Of a stretch of DNA of 64,000 bases, positions 52,557 to 62,587 are shown in pieces. This DNA comes from Pseudomonas sp. Bout1 (GTDB taxonomy: Bacteria > Pseudomonadota > Gammaproteobacteria > Pseudomonadales > Pseudomonadaceae): the NCBI RefSeq assembly GCF_034314165.1, contig NZ_JAVIWK010000001.1, forward strand, positions 3,735,001 through 3,799,000, written 5' to 3'. A program made the translations under genes and the position numbers. The notes beneath the pieces are model-generated. The model did no database searches, was not told the DNA's origin, and saw only the letters and a list, made by a program, of their open reading frames with translations. Within the stretch, counting starts at the first letter, position 1; every line of letters starts with the position of its first letter.

Positions 52557-54146
52557 TTGATCTCCACAGCTAACATCACCATGCAGTTCGGCGCCAAGCC
52601 GCTATTTGAGAACGTTTCGGTCAAGTTCGGCGCTGGCAACCGTTATGGCCTGATCGGTGCCAACGGTTGCGGCAAGTCGACCTTCATGAAAATCCTCGGT
52701 GGTGACCTCGACCCATCGGGTGGCCAGGTCATGCTGGAGCCGAACGTGCGCCTGGGTAAACTGCGCCAGGACCAGTTCGCCTACGAAGAATTCAGCGTGC
52801 TCGACACCGTGATCATGGGTCACGAAGAGCTGTGGAAGGTCAAGGCCGAGCGCGATCGCATCTACTCGCTGCCAGAAATGACCGAAGACGACGGCATGGC
52901 CGTTGCCGAGCTGGAAACCGATTTCGCCGAGATGGACGGCTACACCGCTGAATCGCGCGCCGGTGAATTGCTGTTGGGCCTGGGTATCGGCATCGAGCAG
53001 CACAACGGCCCGATGAGCGAAGTGTCGCCAGGTTGGAAGCTGCGTGTATTGCTGGCCCAGGCGTTGTTTTCGGATCCGGAAGTGTTGCTGCTCGACGAGC
53101 CAACCAACCACCTGGACATCAACACCATCCGCTGGCTGGAAAACATCCTGACCCAACGTTCGAGCCTGATGATCATCATCTCTCACGACCGTCACTTCCT
53201 GAACAGCGTCTGCACCCACATGGCCGACCTGGACTACGGCGAGCTGCGCCTGTTCCCGGGCAACTACGACGAGTACATGACCGTGGCGACCCAGTCCCGC
53301 GAGCAGTTGCTGTCGGACAACGCCAAGAAGAAAGCGCAGATCTCCGAGCTGCAATCCTTCGTCAGCCGCTTCTCGGCCAACGCCTCGAAAGCCAAGCAGG
53401 CCACTTCCCGCGCCAAGGCGATCGACAAGATCCAACTGGCCGAAGTCAAGCCGTCGAGCCGGGTCAGCCCGTTCATCCGCTTTGACCAGACCAAGAAGCT
53501 GCACCGCCAGGCGGTCATCGTTGATCGCATGGCCAAGGGCTTTGATGGCAAGACGCTGTTCAAGGACTTCAGCTTCCAGGTGGAAGCCGGCGAGCGCGTG
53601 GCGATCATTGGTCCGAACGGTATCGGCAAGACTACCCTGCTGCGCACCCTGGTCAACGAACTGTCCCCGGACGCCGGTACCGTCAAATGGACCGAAGCCG
53701 CCGAACTGGGCTACTACGCCCAGGACCATGCTTCGGACTTCGAAGACGAGTCCAACCTGTTCGACTGGATGGGCCGCTGGACCAAGGAAGGCGAGCAAGT
53801 GGTTCGCGGCACCCTGGGCCGCATGCTGTTCTCCAACGACGAGATCCTGAAGTCGGTAAAGGTGATTTCCGGTGGTGAGCAAGGCCGTATGTTGTTCGGC
53901 AAGCTGATCCTGCAAAAGCCGAACGTGTTGATCATGGACGAACCGACCAACCACTTGGATATGGAATCCATCGAGGCGCTGAACCTGGCGTTGGAGAACT
54001 ATCCGGGCACGCTGATCTTCGTCAGCCATGACCGTGAGTTTGTATCGTCGCTGGCCACCCGCATTATCGAGTTGAGCCCAAGTGGCGTGATCGACTTCAG
54101 CGGTACTTATGATGATTACCTGCGTAGTCAGGGTGTGGTTTTCTAA
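52557..54146 (+). CDS. ybiT: ABC-F ATPase YbiT
   Basis: A 529-residue protein almost the same length as E. coli YbiT and matching its N-terminus ([20 protein letters not shown]). Two ATPase domains: GANGCGKST with [14 protein letters not shown], and GPNGIGKTT with [18 protein letters not shown] proteins act on ribosomes. It starts with TTG, with AGGT upstream, and is followed by a strong terminator. Confidence 0.92.
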   Translation: MISTANITMQFGAKPLFENVSVKFGAGNRYGLIGANGCGKSTFMKILGGDLDPSGGQVMLEPNVRLGKLRQDQFAYEEFSVLDTVIMGHEELWKVKAERDRIYSLPEMTEDDGMAVAELETDFAEMDGYTAESRAGELLLGLGIGIEQHNGPMSEVSPGWKLRVLLAQALFSDPEVLLLDEPTNHLDINTIRWLENILTQRSSLMIIISHDRHFLNSVCTHMADLDYGELRLFPGNYDEYMTVATQSREQLLSDNAKKKAQISELQSFVSRFSANASKAKQATSRAKAIDKIQLAEVKPSSRVSPFIRFDQTKKLHRQAVIVDRMAKGFDGKTLFKDFSFQVEAGERVAIIGPNGIGKTTLLRTLVNELSPDAGTVKWTEAAELGYYAQDHASDFEDESNLFDWMGRWTKEGEQVVRGTLGRMLFSNDEILKSVKVISGGEQGRMLFGKLILQKPNVLIMDEPTNHLDMESIEALNLALENYPGTLIFVSHDREFVSSLATRIIELSPSGVIDFSGTYDDYLRSQGVVF

Positions 54147-54174
54147 GAACTGCTGGTTGTTTGAAATGCAAAAG

Positions 54175-54202
54175 CCCCGTCCAGTGTGATGGGGTTTTTT
54201 TT
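54175..54202 (+). terminator. Rho-independent terminator of ybiT
   Basis: CCCCGTC and GATGGGG pair (one G-T) around CAGTGT, followed by eight T residues, 28 bp after the ybiT stop. Confidence 0.85.
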
Positions 54203-54222
54203 GGGATATGGCTCTGCTTTTC

Positions 54223-54332
54223 TGTGGGAGCCGTCGAGCTTTAGCGAGGCCGCGATAGCGGTGTGCCAGGCAACATATTTATTGACCATGCCGCCGCCTT
54301 CGCAGCCTCGCTAAAGCTCGACAGCTCCCACA
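54223..54332. repeat. REPIN-like element of a second family
   Basis: The arms TGTGGGAGCCGTCGAGCTTT and AAAGCTCGACAGCTCCCACA face each other over a 110-bp span with an AT-rich centre. The arm core (GTCGAGCTTTAGCGAGGC) differs from the REPINs at 30864, 31628 and 43156. Confidence 0.8.
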
Positions 54333-54491
54333 TTTACCATGCCTGCTTTAGCCGTCCTGGGCCAGGGAGGCCCCATGGATCCAAAGCCTGATAGGCACGA
54401 CCCTCAAAATCAGCAAATATAGTTAGCCTGCTTTCTTTTACCCCACGCCCTTGCCATGATGCGCTCACCGCCCGCCCGCGAACGAGTCCTC

Positions 54492-55676
54492 ATGCCTGCC
54501 CCCCAGCCCGCCGCCCCAAGCTCCCTGTCGATCACCCTGCAGATCGTCTCCATCGTCTTGTACACCTTCATCGCGTTCATCTGTATCGGCCTGCCGATTG
54601 CGGTGATCCCCGGCTACGTCCACGGTGAACTGGGCTTCAGCGCAGTGGTGGCAGGCATCACCATCGGCTCGCAATACCTGGCAACGCTACTCAGCCGCCC
54701 AATGGCCGGACGCATGTCTGACAACGTAGGCACCAAACGCGCCATCGTACTGGGGTTGAGCGGAATCCTGTTCAGCGGCGTGCTGACGTTTATCGCCACG
54801 CTGGTGCAGAGCATGCCCCTTTTGAGCCTCGGTATATTGATTGTCGGGCGGCTGTTGCTGGGCGTGGCTCAGGGCCTGATCGGCGTCGGTACCATCAGTT
54901 GGTGCATGGGCGCAGTCGGTGCCGAACATACCGCACGATCAATCTCGTGGAACGGCATCGCCTCCTACGGCGCAATTGCGATTGGCGCGCCGCTGGGCGT
55001 CGTGATGGTTGCCGACTACGGCTACTCCAGCCTCGGCATCGCCCTTATTCTGCTTTCCGCGCTGGGCCTGCTGCTGATCCGCAACAAGCCTTCAGTGCCC
55101 GTGGTGCGCGGCGAGCGCCTGCCGTTCTGGGCGGTGTTTGGACGTATCGCGCCGTTTGGCGCCAGCCTGTGCCTCGCCTCGATTGGCTACGGCACCCTCA
55201 CCACTTTTATCACCCTGTATTACCTGAGCCGGGGCTGGACCGGCGCCGCCTGGTGCCTGACGGTATTTGGCGTGTGTTTTATCCTGTCACGCCTGGTGTT
55301 TATCTCCGCCATCAACCGCTTCGGCGGCTTCACGGCGGCGATTGCCTGCATGGCCATCGAAACCCTGGGCCTCACGCTGCTGTGGCTGGCCCCGTCCACT
55401 GGCGTGGCATTGATCGGCGCCGGGCTGACTGGTTTTGGTTTGTCGCTGGTGTACCCGGCGCTGGGCGTGGAGGCGATCAAGCAGGTGCCCAACAGCAGCC
55501 GAGGCGCCGGGTTGAGTGCGTATGCGGTGTTTTTTGACCTGGCGCTGGCGATCGCCGGGCCGGTGATGGGTGCGGTGGCGTTGAACCTGGGCTACTCGTG
55601 GATCTTCTTCTGCGCGGCCCTGCTCTCGGTCTCTGGCCTGGGCCTGACACTCATGCTCAAACGCCGCGCTTACTGA
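54492..55676 (+). CDS. MFS transporter (YhhS/YfcJ-like)
   Basis: A 394-residue, 12-helix major facilitator protein. The loop motif SRPMAGRMSDNVGTKRAI between helices 2 and 3 and the GLIGVGTISWCMGAVG segment fit the YhhS/YfcJ group of putative drug or sugar exporters. An ATG at 54456 is an alternative start; neither has a strong ribosome site. It converges with, and overlaps by 7 bp, the hydrolase gene. Confidence 0.86.
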   Translation: MPAPQPAAPSSLSITLQIVSIVLYTFIAFICIGLPIAVIPGYVHGELGFSAVVAGITIGSQYLATLLSRPMAGRMSDNVGTKRAIVLGLSGILFSGVLTFIATLVQSMPLLSLGILIVGRLLLGVAQGLIGVGTISWCMGAVGAEHTARSISWNGIASYGAIAIGAPLGVVMVADYGYSSLGIALILLSALGLLLIRNKPSVPVVRGERLPFWAVFGRIAPFGASLCLASIGYGTLTTFITLYYLSRGWTGAAWCLTVFGVCFILSRLVFISAINRFGGFTAAIACMAIETLGLTLLWLAPSTGVALIGAGLTGFGLSLVYPALGVEAIKQVPNSSRGAGLSAYAVFFDLALAIAGPVMGAVALNLGYSWIFFCAALLSVSGLGLTLMLKRRAY

Positions 55677-56707
55677 TCGGCTGTCTGCAAGCCCGCCCGG
55701 GTGGATTGCGCCAGGGTATGGTTGAAGAACCGCCCAGCCTCGGAAATAAGGTCGCGGTGGATGCTTTCGCGGTCGACCCCGTCCGCATCGGTGCACATGG
55801 CGGGCATCGCGGCCAACTGGCTCTCATCGCATGGCGCCATGAACACGAAGTGCCCAGCCCCGGCCAACAATTTGAAATTTGGCGGTTCCGGCAGTTTGCG
55901 CGCCAGGGCCTCGGCGTTTTTGTCCACGGCCACCAACTTGTCGCCGTCGCCGCTGTAGAGCAGCACCGGCACATGCACATCTGCCAGGGTGTGGCGACCA
56001 AACATCAGGCTCAACGGTGCCATTAGCATCAAGGCATGAATACGCGGGTCGGCCTGGGGCTGCAAGTCGTCGCGGTCGACGATCAACTCGCCCTTGGTGG
56101 TGCAGGCGTCGCGATCTTCGGGGCGTTGCTGGCAATAGCGGCGCAGGCGGTCCAGGTCGGGCTTGGCACCAGCCAGGATCAGCGCGGTTTCACCACCAGC
56201 CGAATAACCGATGACGCCCACCTGATCGACGTTGACGAAAGGCGACAGCATCGGGTCGCCGAGGGTCGCAGTGATGGCTTCGGAAATCTGGATCGGGCGC
56301 CCATACAGGTTGCTCAAGGTGCCCAGGCGGCTATGGTCCTTGTAGTTGTCACCAGGGTGCAGCACTGCAACGACGACAAACCCCTTGCGCGCCAGTGAAG
56401 TGGCGAGGTCGTGCAGGGCCAGGGGGGTGCCGGTATTGCCATGGGAAAGCATCAACATCGGAAAGCGGCCAATGGCGATTTTCGAATCTTCAGTGGCGGC
56501 GATGTGATAAGCCCCGACCTGGGTGCTGTGTTCCAGCCCGGTGGAGGGGTAGAACGCGACGGCTTTCATCGGCTGCAAATCCAGCGGGTCGAGAAAAGTC
56601 ATGCGATGAAAGCCGACACTCCAATGCGGGTGCGGCGCTGGCGCGGCTTGCACTGAAATCAGGCTGCCGAGCAGGGAAAGAACCAAGACTGCACAAAGAC
56701 GCATCAT
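55670..56707 (-). CDS. Exported alpha/beta hydrolase (dienelactone hydrolase-like)
   Basis: A 345-residue protein with a signal peptide (ends VQAAP). The nucleophile elbow GYSAGG is near residue 175 and MLSHGNTGTPLAL forms the oxyanion region; C-terminal HFVFMAP supplies the likely His. AGGTGG precedes the ATG at 56707. The substrate is unknown. Confidence 0.85.
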   Translation of the reverse strand: MMRLCAVLVLSLLGSLISVQAAPAPHPHWSVGFHRMTFLDPLDLQPMKAVAFYPSTGLEHSTQVGAYHIAATEDSKIAIGRFPMLMLSHGNTGTPLALHDLATSLARKGFVVVAVLHPGDNYKDHSRLGTLSNLYGRPIQISEAITATLGDPMLSPFVNVDQVGVIGYSAGGETALILAGAKPDLDRLRRYCQQRPEDRDACTTKGELIVDRDDLQPQADPRIHALMLMAPLSLMFGRHTLADVHVPVLLYSGDGDKLVAVDKNAEALARKLPEPPNFKLLAGAGHFVFMAPCDESQLAAMPAMCTDADGVDRESIHRDLISEAGRFFNHTLAQSTRAGLQTADQ

Positions 56708-56833
56708 GGGGATGTCCACCTTTGCTGCGTAAGCCCGCGTAGCTATTGAAATATCCATGGTTCAGGCGCTCGGACTGGCAGGGTTTACCCATGCGTGCAT
56801 AACCTGGGCCAAAGTAGTGACAGCGGGTAAACG

Positions 56834-56881
56834 AAAAAACTCCGTACTCCGTTCGCTTTTCAGGCGAGCAGAATACAGAGT
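56834..56881 (-). terminator. Rho-independent terminator of azoR
   Basis: On the minus strand an 18-bp stem, with several G-U pairs, is followed by six T residues. It lies 54 bp after the azoR stop. A second small hairpin (CCTCGAT/ATCGAGG, 56889-56912) precedes it. Confidence 0.75.
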
Positions 56882-56934
56882 TTAGGCGCCTCGATTCAGA
56901 TTGATATCGAGGAACAGCAAAATTTACACAAGTC

Positions 56935-57546
56935 TTACGCTGCGGCGAACAACTGATCGCTGATCAATACATGGGCGTCGCTCAACGCCTTGGTACGTGC
57001 TTCATCACCGTAAGCCAGGCCGTGGGCACGGACGAACTCGATGTCGGTGATTCCCAGGAAGCCCAACAACACGCTCAAGTAATCTTCGTGCGCGGCGCCC
57101 GTCGGCTGGCCGACGTGCAAGCCACCCGAGGTGGAAACAATGATGACTTTCTTGCCACCACACAGGCCTTCGGGGCCGGCTTCGGTGTAACGGAAGGTCT
57201 GGCCGGCGACGGCAATGCGGTCGATCCAGGCTTTCAGTTGAGTCGGGATGGTGAAGTTGTACATCGGCGCGGCCAGCACTACGGCATCTGCTGCGAGGAA
57301 TTCGGCCAGGGTGGAGGCGCTCAGGTCGGCTTCATGTTTTTGCACGGCATCACGCAATTCGGCGGCGGTGCCCAAGGCGCCCAGGGTGACACCCGAGAAG
57401 TGACTGATGGCGTCGGCTGCCAAGTCACGATAAACCACTTCGACACCCGGCTCTGCTGCCTGCCAGGCCTTGACTACACCTGCGCTCAACTGACGGGAAA
57501 CCGAGTTGTCGCCGAGGATGCTGGAATCGATATGCAACAGTTTCAT
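56935..57546 (-). CDS. azoR: FMN-dependent NADH-azoreductase AzoR
   Basis: A 203-residue flavodoxin-fold quinone/azo reductase. The N-terminal [14 protein letters not shown] forms the FMN phosphate loop; [19 protein letters not shown] and VSTSGGLH are conserved. GGAG precedes the ATG. An operator-like site shared with the AraC/LysR intergenic region lies at 57637, so its expression is probably controlled by one of those regulators. Confidence 0.93.
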   Translation of the reverse strand: MKLLHIDSSILGDNSVSRQLSAGVVKAWQAAEPGVEVVYRDLAADAISHFSGVTLGALGTAAELRDAVQKHEADLSASTLAEFLAADAVVLAAPMYNFTIPTQLKAWIDRIAVAGQTFRYTEAGPEGLCGGKKVIIVSTSGGLHVGQPTGAAHEDYLSVLLGFLGITDIEFVRAHGLAYGDEARTKALSDAHVLISDQLFAAA

Positions 57547-57636
57547 GGACCATCTCCAAGTAAGTATCGCCAAGGGCGACTGAATGGAAATAAGCCTACA
57601 GATGAAACCAATCAGGGATTAGTCGGGCAAAATGCG

Positions 57637-57663
57637 ATTGTTCGTCCCACTGGCGGGACAATT
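57637..57663. promoter_or_regulatory. Operator-like site upstream of azoR
   Basis: GTTCGTCCCACTGGCGGGAC with flanking ATT and AAT forms an imperfect dyad (TTCGTCCC/GGGACAA). It matches the site at 58728 at 22 of 27 positions and lies 91 bp before azoR. Confidence 0.65.
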
Positions 57664-57666
57664 CTT

Positions 57667-58605
57667 TTAATGTGACGAAACGTAGATAGACGCAGTGGTG
57701 GGCGCGGGCAGCGCATACGTACGCTTCATCCAATCGATCTCCTCATGAGGCGTGCGCCCAAAAAACCGCTTGAACTCACGGCTGAACTGCGACGCGCTTT
57801 CGTAACCCACCCTGGCGCAAGCCGTAGCGGCGGTGATGTCATTCCTGAGCATCAGCAGTCGCGCCTGGTGCAAGCGCGTCGACTTCAGGTACTGCATGGG
57901 CGAGGTCTCGGTCACCGTCCGAAAGTGCGCGTGAAAACTGGGCACGCTCATCATCGCTTCCTTGGCCAGCTCTTCCACGTCCAGGCGCTGACCATAACAA
58001 GCATGAATCTTGCGAATCGCCCGGGCCACCTTGCCAAACTGGCCCTGGCGATTCAGCGCGGCGCGCATCGAGCCGCCCTGCTCCCCCGTGATGATGCGGT
58101 AGTAGATCTCGCGCATAAGGGTGGGCCCGAGCACCTGCGCTTCCACCGGCACGCTCATCACTTCCAGGAAACGCAACAGTGACTCACTGAGTTTGTCGTC
58201 CATCGGTGAGGCGTACATGCCCTTGGGGCAGGCTTCGGGCTGCGGGGCCAACTCGTCAAGCGCCAGCATCAGTTCGGCGGCCAGGTTGAAGTCCAGGCGC
58301 AAGTACACCGCGAGCATCGGTTCGGTTTCACTGGCCTCGGTCTCCATGGTGAACGGCACCGGCACCGATACCACCAGGTAGTGCTGGGCGTCGTAGACGT
58401 AGATGTCTTCCCCCAGGTAACCGCGCTTGCGGCCCTGGCACACAATCACGATGCCCGGGTCGTAAAGCACCGGGACCCGCGTCAGCGGCCGGTTGGAGCG
58501 CAGGAAACGCACGTCATCCAGTGGCGTCAGGTTGTAGCCCTCCACGGGCGCCAACTGCCCCATCAACTCGATGATTCGGTGGGTACGTGGATGTTCAAGG
58601 TTCAT
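57667..58605 (-). CDS. AraC family regulator (AraC_N type)
   Basis: A 312-residue regulator. The N-terminal domain (LRSNRPLTRVPVLYDPGIVIVCQG) is the AraC_N type, and the C-terminus carries the helix-turn-helix (VEELAKEAMMSVPSFHAHFR, ARVGYESASQFSREFKRFFG). It lies upstream of azoR in the same direction and divergent from the LysR gene. The start chosen at 58605 avoids overlap with the operator-like site. Confidence 0.9.
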   Translation of the reverse strand: MNLEHPRTHRIIELMGQLAPVEGYNLTPLDDVRFLRSNRPLTRVPVLYDPGIVIVCQGRKRGYLGEDIYVYDAQHYLVVSVPVPFTMETEASETEPMLAVYLRLDFNLAAELMLALDELAPQPEACPKGMYASPMDDKLSESLLRFLEVMSVPVEAQVLGPTLMREIYYRIITGEQGGSMRAALNRQGQFGKVARAIRKIHACYGQRLDVEELAKEAMMSVPSFHAHFRTVTETSPMQYLKSTRLHQARLLMLRNDITAATACARVGYESASQFSREFKRFFGRTPHEEIDWMKRTYALPAPTTASIYVSSH

Positions 58606-58727
58606 TGGAATGCGCTGGCCGGGGAAAGCCAAAAGGTAACCCGCCGGTGCCTCACTGGCCAGCCGACTCTGGCTGCGGGCTTGCGCGCGCCTGCAGTTGG
58701 GGGTGGATTTGCCGACGTCAGACGCGG

Positions 58728-58754
58728 ATAGTTCGTCCCATTGACAGGACAATA
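58728..58754. promoter_or_regulatory. Operator-like site between AraC and LysR genes
   Basis: GTTCGTCCCATTGACAGGAC with flanking ATA and AATA is the second copy of the motif at 57637. It ends 8 bp before the LysR start codon. Confidence 0.65.
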
Positions 58755-58762
58755 GGCCGACC

Positions 58763-59671
58763 ATGCAAGATCTGAATGACCTCTACTATTTCGCCAAGGT
58801 AGTGGAAGCCGGCGGTTTTGCCGCCGCCGGACGCCTGCTGGGGATTCCCAAGTCCCGGCTGTCGCGGCGTATTGCCGAGCTGGAAGAACGTCTCGGCGCT
58901 CGCCTGCTGCAACGCACCACCCGCCAACTGACCCTGACCGCCGTGGGTGAACGGTACCTGCGCCACTGCCAGGCGATGCTGCTGGAGGCGGAAATGGCCG
59001 ATGAGGCGGTGGCCAGCATGTCCAGCGAGCCCCGTGGCCGGTTGCGGGTCAGCAGCCCGGTGGGCCTGGCACACCAATTCCTGCAAACCGTAGTGGCAGA
59101 ATTTCTCACCGCCAACCCGCTGGTGCAACTGGAGATGAGCCTGGTCAACCGCCGCGTCGACCTGGTGGCCGAAGGCATTGACGTAGCCTTGCGCGTGCGC
59201 GACCTGGGAGATGAGGACCCACTGCTGGTGACCAAGCGCCTGCGCCAGGCCCAGACCGCGATTGTTGCCAGCCCCGCCTTTGTGCGTGACCGGCAGATCA
59301 ACACCCTGGAAGACCTCAAGCAATTGCCGGTGCTGGGCGCCCTGGAAGCAGACCGCATGGTGCACTTTCGGATGCTCGACCCTGCGGGCAACAGCCACGA
59401 CCTGGTGATGGAAGCGCGCCTGGGCATCGACGATTTCCTCGTACGCAAGGCCTGCGCCCTCGCGAGCCTGGGGTTTACCGTGCTGCCGATGATGTATTGC
59501 GAGGAAGAGTTGGCCAGCGGCCAGTTGGTGCAACTGTTGCCGCAATGGTCATTGCCGGGCGGCTGGTTGCAGGCGGTATACCCTCACCGGCGCGGTGTGC
59601 TGCCGGCGGTGCGGGCCTGGATCGATCACCTGGATAACGCCTTCAAAGGGTGTGGAGACCGCTTGTTATGA
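58763..59671 (+). CDS. LysR family transcriptional regulator
   Basis: A 302-residue regulator with the N-terminal LysR helix-turn-helix (FAAAGRLLGIPKSRLSRRIAELEERLG) and a substrate-binding domain (RLRVSSPVGLAHQFL, VDLVAEGIDVALRV). Divergent from the AraC gene. It could control azoR through the repeated site. It overlaps the next gene (ATGA). Confidence 0.92.
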   Translation: MQDLNDLYYFAKVVEAGGFAAAGRLLGIPKSRLSRRIAELEERLGARLLQRTTRQLTLTAVGERYLRHCQAMLLEAEMADEAVASMSSEPRGRLRVSSPVGLAHQFLQTVVAEFLTANPLVQLEMSLVNRRVDLVAEGIDVALRVRDLGDEDPLLVTKRLRQAQTAIVASPAFVRDRQINTLEDLKQLPVLGALEADRMVHFRMLDPAGNSHDLVMEARLGIDDFLVRKACALASLGFTVLPMMYCEEELASGQLVQLLPQWSLPGGWLQAVYPHRRGVLPAVRAWIDHLDNAFKGCGDRLL

Positions 59672-60030
59672 GGATGACTGAGGAGCAGGTTGCCGAGTTT
59701 TGCCTGGGCTTGCCGGGCGCGCGGGAAGACTACAAATGGGGCGGCGTGCGGGTGTTCTCGATCGCCGGCAACAAGATGTTCGCCGTGCAGCACCTGCGGG
59801 GTGATTCGCTGGCCTTCAAGGTCGACAAGGAGCTGTTCCTGGGCCATGTGGACCGCCCGGGCATCCACCCGGCGCCGTACCTGGCACGGGCGCAGTGGGT
59901 CATCATGGAAACGCCCTACCCGCTGGGCGCTGAAGAACTGCGTGGCCTGTTACAGCGTTCCCACCAGTTAGTGGTGAGCAAGCTGCCCAAGCGCACGCAG
60001 GTCGGCTTGTTGCTAGAAGATCGACAGTAG
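59668..60030 (+). CDS. MmcQ/YjbR family protein
   Basis: A 120-residue protein of the YjbR/DUF419 family (cyaY-like fold, putative DNA-binding or unknown). LPGAREDYKWGGVRVFSI and GNKMFAVQHL are conserved, followed by APYLARAQWVIM. Its ATG overlaps the LysR stop; an alternative ATG lies two codons later. Confidence 0.87.
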   Translation: MRMTEEQVAEFCLGLPGAREDYKWGGVRVFSIAGNKMFAVQHLRGDSLAFKVDKELFLGHVDRPGIHPAPYLARAQWVIMETPYPLGAEELRGLLQRSHQLVVSKLPKRTQVGLLLEDRQ

Positions 60031-60396
60031 CGTGCCGCCCAGGAACAACTGATCAATCCAGAACACCTGGTGCAGCAACACGATCAGCCAGAACACCACT
60101 TGATAAGACACCTTGCGCGTCTTGTGGCGAAACACCTGTTGGGCGAGCAACGCCCCCGGCCAGCCGCCTGCCAGCTCCACGGCGTGCAGGACGTTTTCCG
60201 GGGTGCGCCAGCTGTCTTCGCGGGCCTTGCGTTTGTCGCTCCAGTACAGCAGGAACGCCACCACGCTGACCCCGCCATAGGCCACCAGCGGGATCAACGA
60301 AACCCCGCGATACCACAGCAGGCCTGCGCCAAACAGCGGCGCGGCGCACAACAGTGCAAACACCAGCGCCTTGAAGCGCGGATGCTGGATGTTCAT
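60013..60396 (-). CDS. DUF1294 family membrane protein
   Basis: A 127-residue protein with four hydrophobic segments and the family core [42 protein letters not shown]. Function unknown. It overlaps the uppP stop (ATGA) and converges with the YjbR gene, overlapping it by 18 bp. Confidence 0.87.
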   Translation of the reverse strand: MNIQHPRFKALVFALLCAAPLFGAGLLWYRGVSLIPLVAYGGVSVVAFLLYWSDKRKAREDSWRTPENVLHAVELAGGWPGALLAQQVFRHKTRKVSYQVVFWLIVLLHQVFWIDQLFLGGTLLSIF

Positions 60397-61223
60397 GGCT
60401 TGACGGCCGACCAGTCGATCCAGCCGAACTGCCACGTCGCCAGGATCACCAGGCCGAAGGCGATCCGGTACCAGGCAAACGCCGCGTAGCTGTGGCTGGC
60501 GATGAACTTGAGCAGCGCCTTGACCGCGATCATCGCGAAGATGAACGAGGTGACGAACCCGAGGGCAAACACCGGCAGGTCATCGGGCTGGAACAGGTGG
60601 CGGTACTTGTAGCCCGAATACACCGCCGCGCCGACCATGGTTGGCATTGCGAGGAAGAACGAGAACTCGGTGGCGGTCTTGCGCGACAGGCCGAACAGCA
60701 GGCCGCCAATGATCGTGGCGCCGGAACGCGAGGTGCCTGGAATCATCGCCAGGCACTGGGCAAAGCCGACTTTCAGGGCGTCCTTCCAGGTGATCTGGTC
60801 GACGGTTTCGGCGTGCACTTCATGTTGGCGACGCTCGGCCCACAACATGATGACGCCGCCCACCACCAACGCCGCCGCCACAGTGACCGGGTTGAACAGG
60901 TAGTGCTTGATCAGGTCGGCAAAAATCACCCCCAACACCACCGCCGGCAACACGGCGATGATCAGGTTGACCGTAAAACGCTGGGCGTTGCGCTGGGTCG
61001 GCAAGCCGATCACCACGTCCAGGATCTTGCGTCGAAACTCCCACACCACCGCCAGGATCGCGCCCAACTGGATGATGATATTGAACGCTTCAAAGCGTTC
61101 GCCGCCGAAGTTGATCAAGTCGGCGACGATAATCTGGTGCCCGGTACTGGAGATCGGCAAAAACTCCGTCAACCCTTCTACAACCCCGAGTATCAGCGCC
61201 TGAACGGCGGTCCAAAGATCCAT
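60393..61223 (-). CDS. uppP: Undecaprenyl-diphosphatase UppP (BacA)
   Basis: A 276-residue membrane phosphatase recycling the undecaprenyl carrier for peptidoglycan and polysaccharide synthesis. Both active-site motifs are present: [14 protein letters not shown] near the N-terminus and [10 protein letters not shown] near residue 170. GGGGAA precedes the ATG at 61223. Confidence 0.95.
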   Translation of the reverse strand: MDLWTAVQALILGVVEGLTEFLPISSTGHQIIVADLINFGGERFEAFNIIIQLGAILAVVWEFRRKILDVVIGLPTQRNAQRFTVNLIIAVLPAVVLGVIFADLIKHYLFNPVTVAAALVVGGVIMLWAERRQHEVHAETVDQITWKDALKVGFAQCLAMIPGTSRSGATIIGGLLFGLSRKTATEFSFFLAMPTMVGAAVYSGYKYRHLFQPDDLPVFALGFVTSFIFAMIAVKALLKFIASHSYAAFAWYRIAFGLVILATWQFGWIDWSAVKP

Positions 61224-61451
61224 CGATTCCCCCAAAGGTCATGCACGCGGCACGCCTCGATAATAATTTTAAGTGTTCACTGACGATGAGTGCGCGGCGA
61301 AAGCCACGCCGATAATCAAGACCGGGCCGCGAAAATTCCGTGAAAAATCAGGCAGGACTCAGGTTTTTTGATTCTGCGCCGAGAGCCTATCAGACAAGCC
61401 GGAAATGTCGATGCAGCACCCAAATTTATAAGAACACGGAGTGACAGGGCC

Positions 61452-61898
61452 ATGATCAGTTTGCGCAGTATGTCGATCAGCCGGCGCCTCTGGCTGATCC
61501 TGATCGTCGCCGTGCTGATGCTGCTAACCCTTGGCCTGCTTATGCTCAAGCAAATTCATGGCGACCTTTACCTGGCCAAGAGCGAGCAGACCCAGCGCGT
61601 GATCCAGGCCGCCAGCGGGATCCCGACGTATTATCACACCCTCGAAACCAGCGGCGTCCTGGCCCGTGAAGCGGCGCAAAAGCAAGCAGCGACCTGACCC
61701 GCACCCTCGACACCCAACGCCAGCGAAATGCGCGATGTACAGGTGCAGGCCAACCTGCTGGCCCTCAATGCCGCCATCGAAGCGGCCGGGTTGTCCCACA
61801 GTACGGCGTTGGCGGCAGAGCAGTCGAGCGTGGCCAGTGCGCACCTGAAAGGCTTGAGCAAACAACTCGACGGGCTGCTGCGCCAGTTCAAGGTCTGA
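61452..61898 (+). pseudogene. Remnant of a methyl-accepting chemotaxis protein
   Basis: The first 81 codons encode a membrane helix (SISRRLWLILIVAVLMLLTLGLL) and the start of a periplasmic sensor (LYLAKSEQTQRVIQAA), then stop at 61697. Another frame continues with VQANLLALNAAIEAA, the tip of an MCP signalling hairpin, and an MCP-like end (LKGLSKQLDGLLRQFKV). Most of the receptor is deleted. Confidence 0.75.
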
Positions 61899-61922
61899 CT
61901 CGATCTCTGCCAAAAGGACTTT

Positions 61923-61954
61923 CTGTGGTGAGGGGGTTTGTCCCCTCACCACAG
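61923..61954. repeat. Perfect 13-bp extragenic hairpin upstream of pnuC
   Basis: CTGTGGTGAGGGG and CCCCTCACCACAG pair exactly around GTTTGT, 69 bp before the pnuC start. It could be a single REP-type palindrome, a terminator for the decayed chemoreceptor (no T-run), or part of the pnuC leader. Confidence 0.6.
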
Positions 61955-62023
61955 AGGAGCTCTACCCCGTGCCCACCACTCTGGTTACAATCACCGCCCT
62001 CTTCGACTCCCCAAGGAACCGCC

Positions 62024-62587
62024 ATGTCCGGGCTTGAACTGTTTGCCGCCGCCCTGGGGGTGATCGCTGTCTGGTTGACGGTTAAACAGAACCCGTGGTG
62101 TTGGCCCATCGGCCTGGTGATGGTGCTGCTGTACACCTGGATCTTCTTCGATGTGAAGCTCTACTCCGACATGCTCCTGCAAGTGATCTACGCGGCCCTG
62201 CAACTTTACGGCTGGTGGCAGTGGACCCGCGCCGGCGAGGTCAGGCAAGGCCGGCAAGTCACCAGCCTGGGCCTGCAACCGATCCTGCAGGGCCTGGCCG
62301 TGGGTGCCCTGGGCAGCCTGTTGCTGGGAGCCGCCATGGCCCACTGGACCGACGCCGCCCAACCCTGGCTGGACGCCGCCCTGACCGGCTTCAGCCTGGT
62401 GGCGCAGATGTGGATGGCGCAAAAACGCGTGCAATGCTGGCCGCTGTGGATTGCCGTGGATGTGATCTTCGTCGGGCTGTTCCTCTATAAAGGCCTGTAC
62501 CTGACCGCCGCGCTCTATGCCTTGTTCACCGTTATCGCCGTGCAAGGCTGGCGCGAATGGCGCGCCGACCCGGCGTTGCACGCATGA
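62024..62587 (+). CDS. pnuC: Nicotinamide riboside transporter PnuC
   Basis: A 187-residue membrane protein with about seven helices. The family motifs NPWCWPIGLVMVLLYTWIFFDVKLYSDMLLQ and LYGWWQW are clear. AAGGAA precedes the ATG at 62024. It imports nicotinamide riboside, which the overlapping kinase gene traps by phosphorylation. Confidence 0.94.
   Translation: MSGLELFAAALGVIAVWLTVKQNPWCWPIGLVMVLLYTWIFFDVKLYSDMLLQVIYAALQLYGWWQWTRAGEVRQGRQVTSLGLQPILQGLAVGALGSLLLGAAMAHWTDAAQPWLDAALTGFSLVAQMWMAQKRVQCWPLWIAVDVIFVGLFLYKGLYLTAALYALFTVIAVQGWREWRADPALHA

Noticed and set aside
52602..54029. A 475-codon open frame on the minus strand
   Set aside because: It is antisense to ybiT, which has both complete ATPase domains.
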